From positions 1 through 15,497 of the forward strand of contig JAJXYA010000232.1 of NCBI GenBank assembly GCA_021780795.1: a stretch of DNA of 15,497 bases. Direction: 5' to 3'. The notes beneath the pieces are model-generated. The model had not been told where the DNA came from, did not search any database, and saw nothing but the letters and a program-made list of their open reading frames with translations. Positions 6,427-13,660 of this stretch are shown here, one piece after another (position 1 is the stretch's first letter; the number at the start of each line of letters is the position of its first letter). A program made the position numbers and the translations under genes. The stretch comes from Bacillota bacterium. GTDB lineage: Bacteria; Bacillota_A; Clostridia; Clostridiales; Clostridiaceae.

Positions 6427-7112
6427 CGTTATTTAGGTCAAACATACCAGTTCTTGATAAAGCTGTAACAGACTATTGTAACTATTTAGAAAAGTTATAT
6501 ATTTTACCTCAAGGGCATTACGCCTTAGCTGGTGGTGCCATACGCTCAATTTTCGATAAGACTCGACTTAAAGATTTTGATATTTATTATTTAGGAGAAA
6601 ACTTTGATACAGGAAAAATTCCTGACTATACCAGAGTAACTCTTGAGAATACATCCTGTAGCATTGAAATAGTTACACCAAGCCTGCTAAAATTTTCCTC
6701 TATACCAGTACAAATTATGACATATAGATATGACCCTGACTTTAAAACTAGGGTAACAAAGATTACTTCTGGAATAGTACCAGAATGTAATGCAACTACT
6801 TTTGCAACATCTCCTTTTGAAATAATAAATAGTTTTGATTTAACTATCTCAAAGGGATTTGTTGAATTTACAATATCCGCCAGAGGTAATATTTCAATTG
6901 ACTCAATATTTGTAGCTCCAGAGTGCTTAGTTGACATTGCTTTACGTCAGTTGAGACATGCTGAGATTTTAAATGTTCCAACCCAGCTTACAACATTAAA
7001 AAGATTTGCTAAGTTTATATCGTTAGGTTATTCATGCGATGAAGATTTCTTTACTGATTGGAGAAAGCGGTTAACACAAAATCCATATTTACTGGTGTTA
7101 TCTTATGATTAA
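6423..7112 (+). CDS. CCA/poly(A)-polymerase-type nucleotidyltransferase
   Basis: A 229-residue protein with the head of a class II polymerase-beta-type nucleotidyltransferase. The GG motif is in ALAGGAIRSIF (Gly37, Gly38). The catalytic pair is Asp51 and Asp53 in LKDFDIYY, and a plausible third carboxylate is Asp139 in INSFDLTIS. The C-terminal helical part (LRQLRHAEILNVPTQLTTLK, then RFAKFISLGYS) resembles the lysine/arginine-rich region after the catalytic domain in phage members. The fold and metal site are supported; the nucleotide and RNA (or protein) substrate are not. It overlaps ThyX by four bases and the next gene by eight, so the three are probably coupled. It is shorter than full tRNA nucleotidyltransferases (about 400 residues), so a complete CCA-adding enzyme is unlikely. 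Confidence 0.78.
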   Translation: MTLFRSNIPVLDKAVTDYCNYLEKLYILPQGHYALAGGAIRSIFDKTRLKDFDIYYLGENFDTGKIPDYTRVTLENTSCSIEIVTPSLLKFSSIPVQIMTYRYDPDFKTRVTKITSGIVPECNATTFATSPFEIINSFDLTISKGFVEFTISARGNISIDSIFVAPECLVDIALRQLRHAEILNVPTQLTTLKRFAKFISLGYSCDEDFFTDWRKRLTQNPYLLVLSYD

Positions 7113-7737
7113 ACTAGAAATAGAGCTTGCCCAAACTAACATGAATGACAAGTTACCTGTCAATAATATATTTGCTACTGTCAATAATTTAGATAGTTTA
7201 CAAAATTATGTAGGTTTTTTAACAAGCATACAGAAAACTATGCCTTTTGTTATCCCTGACAAGCAGCTTTTGTTAGCTAAGGCCTGTGAAGCAATTAAAG
7301 ATTTGTTAACTTTACATAATATTAGCATGCACGAAGATAGTTTACATTATAGCTATGTGTATTTCTCTTATGTAATTGATAACGATATAACTTTGTTTTC
7401 TTCTCCACCAGTAACGTCATATTCAATGTTTAATAATGTGACTTTAAAAAACAATATTTACAGTGTATATACACACCCAAAGCCAAGAATAAACTTTACT
7501 AATGTTTATAAATGCTTTCTATCTAACGATAGCATTGTATCATTAATTGATTATAGAACGAATAATGCTATAAAATATTCTGAAACACTAGAAGAGATTA
7601 GGATTAAAAATAGACTATACAACTTTAAGTCTGTTTATGAAGATATATCGGAGCAATTCGGCACTAATTGTATAAATGCAATTAATGTAGTAACAGCTCA
7701 AAACCTTTTACAGTTTAAAACACTGTTAGATTATTAA
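7105..7737 (+). CDS. Hypothetical protein, 210 aa
   Basis: Unknown function. It starts inside the end of the nucleotidyltransferase gene with only a weak upstream GGTG, so translation is probably coupled to that gene. An internal ATG at 7141 has no better site. The sequence contains a helical region (about 66-79, KACEAIKDLLTLHN), a long Tyr/Phe/Asn-rich beta-like middle (YSYVYFSYVIDND through YSVYTHPKPRINF) and a helical end (INVVTAQNLLQFKTLLDY). No motif is recognised. It directly precedes the NYN-like gene. Confidence 0.75.
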   Translation: MIKLEIELAQTNMNDKLPVNNIFATVNNLDSLQNYVGFLTSIQKTMPFVIPDKQLLLAKACEAIKDLLTLHNISMHEDSLHYSYVYFSYVIDNDITLFSSPPVTSYSMFNNVTLKNNIYSVYTHPKPRINFTNVYKCFLSNDSIVSLIDYRTNNAIKYSETLEEIRIKNRLYNFKSVYEDISEQFGTNCINAINVVTAQNLLQFKTLLDY

Positions 7738-7750
7738 TGGAGAAAATACA

Positions 7751-8317
7751 ATGACAACTGCAAACACTCGCCAAACTATAGTAGTATTGAATATGAGCAA
7801 TATGGCTGGTTATGTAAATAACTTTATCCCAGGCCAAAAAACACGCATTGACTATAAAAAGCTGTTAAAACATGCTGCTAATAACCGAGAGATTATTGGT
7901 GCCTTGTGTGTAAGTCAGTATGATACAGTCTTTATGACAAATAAGTCTGAGGAATACCGAAATAAGAATAAAAAGTTTCTTTCCTCACTTAAATCCCTTG
8001 GCTGGTCACCACTACAAGTTCAATATAACATGGAAAGCAAAGACACAGACCCAGTGTTTCAGGGTGTGTGGCGTGAAATTTATACTATGCTAATGGATGA
8101 AAATGATGAACCTAAGTATGATTTTTCAAATATTGACTTAGTGTTTGTTTCTGGTGTTGCTTCATGGATGCAGGTAATTAAGCCATTTTATATAAATGGA
8201 TTTTCAATAGAAATTCTTTTCCCTAAAAAAGGACTATCAGCAGAATTATCCAGGCTTTTTGTAACCAGGGATTTAAATTTGGAATCACTGATTGTAAATA
8301 CTTTTAGTAATGTATAA
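7751..8317 (+). CDS. NYN/PIN-like domain protein with most catalytic acids replaced
   Basis: The whole 188-residue protein follows the order of a NYN (LabA/DUF88-type, PIN-fold RNase) domain. It shows a first strand IVVLNMSN (10-17), IDYKKLLKHA (33-42), strand ALCVSQYD, FLSSLKSLGWSPLQVQ (77-91), KDTD (97-100) before a helix, DLVFVSGVASWM (129-140), then GFSIEILFP and a closing LSAELSRLF helix. In active members the first strand ends D..N and the fourth reads SGDxDF. Here the first Asp is Asn14, SGDxDF has become SGVASW, and of the expected acids only Asp100 remains. I infer a non-catalytic or altered protein that may bind RNA or a partner. A VWA domain was considered because VVLNMSNM faintly resembles a MIDAS, but the rest fits NYN better. 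GGAG at 7739-7742 supports the start. Confidence 0.62.
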   Translation: MTTANTRQTIVVLNMSNMAGYVNNFIPGQKTRIDYKKLLKHAANNREIIGALCVSQYDTVFMTNKSEEYRNKNKKFLSSLKSLGWSPLQVQYNMESKDTDPVFQGVWREIYTMLMDENDEPKYDFSNIDLVFVSGVASWMQVIKPFYINGFSIEILFPKKGLSAELSRLFVTRDLNLESLIVNTFSNV

Positions 8318-8330
8318 CAAGGACTTTACA

Positions 8331-10316
8331 ATGGCTTCATTATTTCAAATTGCCACAGATTCTAAAAGTTTCACACGATTGCTAATAAATCCTATAGTTA
8401 GTATGCTTTCTAAGCAAAAAGTGACTATAGATGACTTGTTTTTACCAGAAGAGCGTCTATTGGCAGATGAACATAAAAATATAGATATTTCTGATACTGA
8501 CTCAGTAATAGCGGTCAAAATTACACCACAAACTTTTTCATATATTGATGAACTAGAAAATGTATCAGATAGTGTATCTAGGTTTTTTCCAGTTCTCTAC
8601 GAAAAAAAGCTTAAAGCAATCGTTAGTGCAAAAAATATTAGCACCTTATTTACAAGTAATAATAATGTATTTCTCTATTACTTTAATAATGGTGAGTTAA
8701 AGTATCTAGTAGATTGTGATACACACCGTAATTGGCATGGAACAAATTCATCTGTCATTCTTTCTCACTTAAGGGGCATAGCTAAGTTTTCTTTACTAGA
8801 GGAAAAGTTACTTGCTGATTTTTTTAACAAAGTGCCACATATGGCATTAACAAGTTATTCAGCAGTAAGTGCAAACGCATTTTATAATCCAGTGAAACGT
8901 GATACCCAATTTTATCTATCAGCAAATGAGCTTATTCTTGGCTCATTTTTATTTGACCTGGACCAAAATAAAACTTCAGTTATACTTAAAAGACTACACT
9001 CTTATAAAGAAAATGAAGGAAATATAAATAAGCTTTCATATCTTTATGGAGATCCTAAAATATCAGACAACTTTGGTATACTACAATATGATATATATTA
9101 TAAGAATGATTTCTTAGATTACAAAATACCGTTTATTGTTGTAAATTCAGATTTTAAACAACTCAGTATTACTGTAGAATTATCGAATTTAGATAAAGAT
9201 TTTATTGAGTCATTGCTTCCAGTAGTAACAACAAAGCCAAAAGATTTTTATTCTAGTTATAAGACATTTAGTTATACTGATGATTTTATGATTAAGAATT
9301 GCAACTCTATTTATAATCATAATAAAAGTGTTAAAGTATTAGTTAAAACAGAAAAGAAAAATTCTGAGCATACTAAAGCTTTTAACACTAAAATGTTCAA
9401 TGATTATTTAGGATATGCTATTTCATTGGTTGCCATACCACTGTTTCAATCAGAGTTTGTGATTCCAGAACACTTAAATAGTAAATACGCCTTTAGCATG
9501 GCACCCAAGAAATTTACGTTGGTCCGTAATCAATACAATAAACACAATAAGATTATACCAGTAAATACAGTCATCCATAATAGTCATGAATTTCCTGATA
9601 TTACATCAGCAGTATCAAACTTTTGCGAAGGGTATCGCAAAAAAACTATAAAGAATGTATCATCAGCTAATCCAAGTCTTTTTACTCGATATTTTGTAAC
9701 ACCTTTTCTGGATGTTAGTGTGTGTAAAACTGCCTATATTAGTTGGCTAACCTCATTAGACAGCGAGTTTTGGAGTAAAACATTCCTCAGAAAACAAACA
9801 AGTGGTATTTTTGGGTTATTATCTGATAAGACTTTTGGGGTTAAAAACATTCTTAATCATATATTCCTAGTTTCTGACGAAGAAGCTTGTACATTTTGGT
9901 ATTCATCAAGTGAACGATGTTCCTTGTCAATGAACTCAACTGACTCTGGATTTAAGGAATTAGTGGAAATAGCTGAAGCTAATTTTTCTTTAACCACAGA
10001 ATATATTGAACAGCTTAGATCTTGTGAATATATTTCATCTACATATACTTTACATATTAATAGGCTATTATTCCTATCACCGGAATCTTTGTCTATTTTT
10101 AATGAATTATACCTGTGCAAAACATTTGACCAACTAAATACTGTTCTAGAAAAACATATCCCCTACTTATTAGAGATTGCTACTACATGTTTAGAAGAAC
10201 ACGTAATAAGTAATTTACAAGATTCGTATAAATATTTTATGCATGTAATAAAAACTCTTTCTAAGGAGCTAGAAAATGATAGCGTTGCCACTACAAAAAA
10301 CACTGCTGCAGAGTAA
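8331..10316 (+). CDS. Large protein of unknown family, 661 aa (paralog of the next gene)
   Basis: I do not recognise the family. AAGGA at 8319-8323 supports ATG 8331; an in-frame ATG at 8310 overlaps the previous gene and lacks a site. The protein is soluble, Asn/Tyr/Phe/Ser-rich, with mixed alpha/beta character, no signal peptide or membrane segment, and a polar tail ending TTKNTAAE. Several segments line up in order with the next protein: 36-76, 113-127, 153-184, 194-219 and 278-297 here, against 41-80, 107-120, 149-179, 190-214 and 273-290 there, with nearly constant offset. Shared pieces include LS...GS...D and L....L.FV/I patterns. I therefore infer ancient duplication. Roles considered are virion structural or assembly protein, or a partner of the MoxR-type ATPase downstream; neither is shown by sequence. 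Confidence 0.85.
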   Translation: MASLFQIATDSKSFTRLLINPIVSMLSKQKVTIDDLFLPEERLLADEHKNIDISDTDSVIAVKITPQTFSYIDELENVSDSVSRFFPVLYEKKLKAIVSAKNISTLFTSNNNVFLYYFNNGELKYLVDCDTHRNWHGTNSSVILSHLRGIAKFSLLEEKLLADFFNKVPHMALTSYSAVSANAFYNPVKRDTQFYLSANELILGSFLFDLDQNKTSVILKRLHSYKENEGNINKLSYLYGDPKISDNFGILQYDIYYKNDFLDYKIPFIVVNSDFKQLSITVELSNLDKDFIESLLPVVTTKPKDFYSSYKTFSYTDDFMIKNCNSIYNHNKSVKVLVKTEKKNSEHTKAFNTKMFNDYLGYAISLVAIPLFQSEFVIPEHLNSKYAFSMAPKKFTLVRNQYNKHNKIIPVNTVIHNSHEFPDITSAVSNFCEGYRKKTIKNVSSANPSLFTRYFVTPFLDVSVCKTAYISWLTSLDSEFWSKTFLRKQTSGIFGLLSDKTFGVKNILNHIFLVSDEEACTFWYSSSERCSLSMNSTDSGFKELVEIAEANFSLTTEYIEQLRSCEYISSTYTLHINRLLFLSPESLSIFNELYLCKTFDQLNTVLEKHIPYLLEIATTCLEEHVISNLQDSYKYFMHVIKTLSKELENDSVATTKNTAAE

Positions 10317-12165
10317 TATTCAACTTTATGCACTAATTTCGTTTCTAGAAAACGTGTTTATTGGGAAAACAGACCAATATTATACTGCAGAATCTCTACT
10401 AAATGAAGAATTCGCAGCAGTTACATCTCATGAAATTATTTTTTCATCTGATGCGGAAATTTTAGCCTTCGATACTAAACTGTGTGGTATGTTTAATAAG
10501 TATCTAGAATCATACAATTTAACATGTAGGGTAGGAGACTCACCATATTACTCGCCATTCAAAAGTATTTTTACTACACAAAATGCTAAGGTTAGAGTTT
10601 TATGGTTAAAAGGTAAAGTCATTTCTGTTTTACTTGGTAATAAACCAGAGACCTTATTAAAGTCTACTACTGAGTATTGGTCATATAACTTTGGGATGTC
10701 TGAAACTTGTAGCACACATGCTAGTCTTTCTGATGAAGACAAAAAGATTTTAATGGGTTTACCGCAAAATTACTGGTTTACACAAAATGAATACATTTCG
10801 TCTTCTACCTTTAATAAGCTTTATACTGACTCCGATAAATCTGTTTGTTTGTCCAAAGGATATTTTAGACATGGTAGTATTGAATATGACGAAAATTTAG
10901 GATTGCATCTCCTTATAAATCCAGACCGTTTAAGAGGAAATATTTTTGATGGTGTTTCCTCAAAGTTAGAACATTATCTTTATTTAGCTGATATTGGGTT
11001 ATTGAGTAGTGGAGGTTCTTATCTTTCCTGTAATCGAGAAAACTTCACCTTTTATAACACCACTGTTTTGGATTCTGTAAAAAATCAAAACACTTATGTT
11101 AAACTAGAGATTGAGGATTTAAAAAGCTTTGTTAAAGAAGCTTACTCTATACGAGATAAAAACAAAGTTTGTAAATCTGCTTACAGCAGCAACAGTGCAA
11201 TTCTAGATAATGAATTTATTGCTAAATATACAAATAATCCTAATTACTCTATAGTTTATTCTAAAAATAACTACTTCTTCTATATTAATAAAACAGATAA
11301 GCTTAAAATTACTACTCTAAAGACAAAAGTTACAAAGACACTTAGAGAAAATTTTATTAAAGTTTTAAATGTTTTGGGTTATTTAGAATTTTTAAACAGC
11401 TTAGATTTTGCTAATTCTGTTTCATTGGTTAATACAAATACTTTAAGGCTCATGTCAACTTATTCTATTAGTACAAATAATACTGCTAAAGAAACTTATA
11501 CCCAGTATTATAACAATTTGTATGAACCGCAACTAGCAGAAACTAGCCATGAGATTTTTGGTTTCTTATCTGTGCTGCAGCAACCACCAATTTTGTCATT
11601 CAATAAAAAATTTGCATTAACTTATAATTTAAGTGAGCTTTTGCAGTCAGTTTTTTCACACCCTGATAATAGTTCCTGGATTCTAGTAGATAATCTAGAT
11701 AAATTGTTATTGTTCATTACAACCAATTTTATTGTTCCTGATGAAGTTTCAACCTTTTTAAATACATTTACATTGTCAACCATTATTGTGCGACGGGGAC
11801 ATGCAGATAAAGATGGAATTCCTGCAGTTAGGAACTATAGGCTTCATTCTGAACCAATATCAACAGAAAGAACTATTAAAAGCTGTATGACCCTTAGTGA
11901 TCAAGGTCAGAAAATTCTAAATTCTGTTGGAACATTAACGAGCCCAAGTGATATCATTACATGGTTAGAATTATGTAAAACATACTTTGTAACAACATTA
12001 CCAGCAGAGTTAAATGTTAAATTTCCTAATGCAGTTAGTATAGATTCTTTATCCAACAATATCAAAACATATATAAACAATTATATTAATCTCTTACAAA
12101 TAGAAGAGCCTATGTATAATAATTTATATGCTGTATCTGAAGATAGTTCAACTGAATCTGAATAG
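10276..12165 (+). CDS. Large protein of unknown family, 629 aa (paralog of the preceding gene)
   Basis: No recognised family. The start at ATG 10276 lies 41 bases inside the preceding gene and is well supported by AAGGAG at 10263-10268. The protein is soluble, rich in Asn, Ser and Tyr, and ends in an acidic tail (SEDSSTESE). Collinear weak similarity to the 661-residue neighbour covers the first 290 residues. It appears to resume further on (a TNFIVPDEV-like segment against ANFSLTTEY, and C-terminal helices with a shared LE and IKT). The long overlap with a paralog suggests tandem duplication and coupled translation, possibly giving a fixed ratio of two subunits. The segment SSWILVDNLDKLLLF (about 465-479) looks superficially like a Walker B, but there is no P-loop, so I do not call an ATPase. 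Confidence 0.85.
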   Translation: MIALPLQKTLLQSNIQLYALISFLENVFIGKTDQYYTAESLLNEEFAAVTSHEIIFSSDAEILAFDTKLCGMFNKYLESYNLTCRVGDSPYYSPFKSIFTTQNAKVRVLWLKGKVISVLLGNKPETLLKSTTEYWSYNFGMSETCSTHASLSDEDKKILMGLPQNYWFTQNEYISSSTFNKLYTDSDKSVCLSKGYFRHGSIEYDENLGLHLLINPDRLRGNIFDGVSSKLEHYLYLADIGLLSSGGSYLSCNRENFTFYNTTVLDSVKNQNTYVKLEIEDLKSFVKEAYSIRDKNKVCKSAYSSNSAILDNEFIAKYTNNPNYSIVYSKNNYFFYINKTDKLKITTLKTKVTKTLRENFIKVLNVLGYLEFLNSLDFANSVSLVNTNTLRLMSTYSISTNNTAKETYTQYYNNLYEPQLAETSHEIFGFLSVLQQPPILSFNKKFALTYNLSELLQSVFSHPDNSSWILVDNLDKLLLFITTNFIVPDEVSTFLNTFTLSTIIVRRGHADKDGIPAVRNYRLHSEPISTERTIKSCMTLSDQGQKILNSVGTLTSPSDIITWLELCKTYFVTTLPAELNVKFPNAVSIDSLSNNIKTYINNYINLLQIEEPMYNNLYAVSEDSSTESE

Positions 12166-12176
12166 GAGCAATAATA

Positions 12177-12824
12177 ATGACAACTATACAAGATGTAAAA
12201 CCATCTGTTTTTATTGCAAGGTATCAATTAGCATGTTTTTATGTTGCTAATTATATTTTTGAAACAGTGATTTTAACAGATGACAACATTAACCTAGAAG
12301 GCTTATCTTCTTTACAGAGGGACCATGGATTTTTTATGGCTTCTCTTAGGCTAATTGAGCAACTAACAGCATTCTCATCCGAACAGGATCTACTTGCTGT
12401 AAGAGAGAAAGTTATTAATTCAAAATCAATGTATTTTAAGAAAAGCATGCTATTGGCCGTTGTAAACAGCTTGCCCAAAACAGCAAGTCAATCTGGCCCA
12501 CAAAGTAAGCAAAAGGTACTAACTAATGTATATGACGAGTATATTGTAAATACACTATACAATAGTTATTTTTCATCTTATACAGAAACACAAGAAGAGC
12601 TTAGCTATTTAGATGTTCCAGCAACTGACCCAAGTAACTTGGTTTCTTTGTTTGAACTAGGTGTATTTGATGCAACAGTTCTTAATACTGTTTCAGATAT
12701 TCTAGATTTTTCCACAACAACTATATTACCAACTGTTGAAAATGTTATTTCAGCTCTTGAAAACAATCCAAGATATTCAGTATATCAACAGTTCTTTAAG
12801 ATTTTACGAAAGTGCTTGATATAA
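12177..12824 (+). CDS. Hypothetical helical protein, 215 aa
   Basis: Unknown function. AGGAG at 12164-12168, overlapping the stop of the 629-residue gene, supports ATG 12177. The sequence is mostly helical: about 13-32 (ARYQLACFYVANYIFETVIL), 52-66 (FFMASLRLIEQLTAF), 86-99 (YFKKSMLLAVVNSL) and a C-terminal helix ending FFKILRKCLI. A polar break near 100-113 (KTASQSGPQSKQK) may divide two domains. It is the last gene of the run with the two large paralogs, and its 3' end overlaps the minus-strand HNH gene by 21 bases, so its natural C-terminus may have been changed by that insertion. No family is recognised. Confidence 0.78.
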   Translation: MTTIQDVKPSVFIARYQLACFYVANYIFETVILTDDNINLEGLSSLQRDHGFFMASLRLIEQLTAFSSEQDLLAVREKVINSKSMYFKKSMLLAVVNSLPKTASQSGPQSKQKVLTNVYDEYIVNTLYNSYFSSYTETQEELSYLDVPATDPSNLVSLFELGVFDATVLNTVSDILDFSTTTILPTVENVISALENNPRYSVYQQFFKILRKCLI

Positions 12825-13586
12825 TTTATATCTATTAATAGTATCTATATTAACAGTATTTCCATACATAGAGTGAAGTTTAATATGAATTTTAGAATCT
12901 AACACAAGACCATTAGTTATATCAAATAGTATATTTGAATAATCTTTATAATTTTCAACAGTTATACTGTTATCTTTTATCAGTTTTGCTAATGGGATAA
13001 GATGATGAACAACAAGATTACCTCCACGAATGCCCGAAATATAGCATGTATATTGAGCTTGACTAAGGCAATCTTTAATCCACCGTGAATACTCAAGTGT
13101 ATTTTTTCGTATAAATTCATTTACAGAAATTCTACTATGTGGAATTCCAGTTCCTCCGTTTTTTAGAGATATTAGTCTAGACTGTTGACAACCACAAGAT
13201 TTTCTATCCTGTGTTACAACTAATTCATGGGCATCTAAAAATCTTACATTACCACAAATACATTGACAATAGAAAGTTCCTGCTGGTTCATTGTCAATGG
13301 CTCTTCGTATAACAGTAAAGTAGTTTAAAGTAGTTCCAATAATATTGTTATATTTAGAATTGTTGCTTTTACTTAATAATCCTTTTCTTCCATTAATTCT
13401 AGAAGAACAGGTTTTGCAAGATTTAACTTTCCCCTTTACAACATCATTAACAGGTGTATTGGTTGTCTTTCCACAGTCACATGTGCAGACAGCAAAAACC
13501 TTTTTAGGTGTTCTATATATACTATTAATAAGTAAGTTATTATATTTATTATTAATATAACTTGAATAGGTTTTACTGTGTGCCAT
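12804..13586 (-). CDS. HNH homing-type endonuclease with two N-terminal Cys-rich modules
   Basis: A 260-residue protein. Two related Cys clusters come first: CTCDCG with SCKTC (Cys34, 36, 38, 57, 60) and CQCICG with SCGC (Cys107, 109, 111, 131, 133). They are probably zinc-stabilised DNA-binding modules. The C-terminal nuclease has YTCYISGIRGGNLVVHHLIP (179-198, His194/His195), then NGLVLDSKIHIKLHSMYG (225-242, Asn225, His234, His238), a standard HNH layout. Phage proteins with this domain order are usually free-standing homing endonucleases, and I infer that role. GAGG on the minus strand (13594-13597) supports the start. It is one of two minus-strand genes and lies between the 215-residue gene and the MoxR-type ATPase, facing away from the latter. 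Nuclease identity is firm; mobility is inferred from position. Confidence 0.9.
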   Translation of the reverse strand: MAHSKTYSSYINNKYNNLLINSIYRTPKKVFAVCTCDCGKTTNTPVNDVVKGKVKSCKTCSSRINGRKGLLSKSNNSKYNNIIGTTLNYFTVIRRAIDNEPAGTFYCQCICGNVRFLDAHELVVTQDRKSCGCQQSRLISLKNGGTGIPHSRISVNEFIRKNTLEYSRWIKDCLSQAQYTCYISGIRGGNLVVHHLIPLAKLIKDNSITVENYKDYSNILFDITNGLVLDSKIHIKLHSMYGNTVNIDTINRYKLYQALS

Positions 13587-13660
13587 ATTATGGCCTCGTT
13601 TCTTAATTTAATTCTATTTCCACTATTGGTTATACCAGGAAATATTTGTTTGGAGCTTTT
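13587..13660. promoter_or_regulatory. Divergent spacer between the HNH gene and the MoxR-type ATPase gene
   Basis: This 74-base gap must hold the 5' signals of two divergent genes. GAGG on the minus strand at 13594-13597 serves the HNH gene and GGAG at 13652-13655 serves the ATPase. The ATPase gene cannot be read through from the 215-residue gene without crossing the opposing HNH gene, so a separate promoter is likely, but no good consensus pair can be pointed to. TATACC at 13631-13636 is a weak -10 candidate. Confidence 0.35.

Noticed and set aside
7751..8317. VWA domain (possible MoxR partner) because VVLNMSNM resembles a MIDAS DxSxS strand
   Set aside because: The Asp and the second Ser are absent, and the later segments (SLGWSPLQV, DLVFVSG, GFSIEILFP) fit the NYN order better.
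9857..10120. Minus-strand open frame of 87 codons inside the 661-residue gene
   Set aside because: Fully contained in a gene with good evidence, no binding site, and low-complexity composition.
11668..11712. Walker B-like ILVDNLDKLLLF in the 629-residue protein
   Set aside because: There is no P-loop in the protein and no other ATPase motif, so the resemblance is taken as chance.
12818..12832. Small hairpin GATATA-ATT-TATATC at the convergent gene ends
   Set aside because: AT-only six-pair stem in AT-rich DNA; too weak to call a bidirectional terminator.
12831..12840. TCTATTAATA, also present at 3861-3870, as a shared promoter motif
   Set aside because: One copy lies inside the HNH coding region with no gene start downstream, and ten AT-rich bases are expected by chance.
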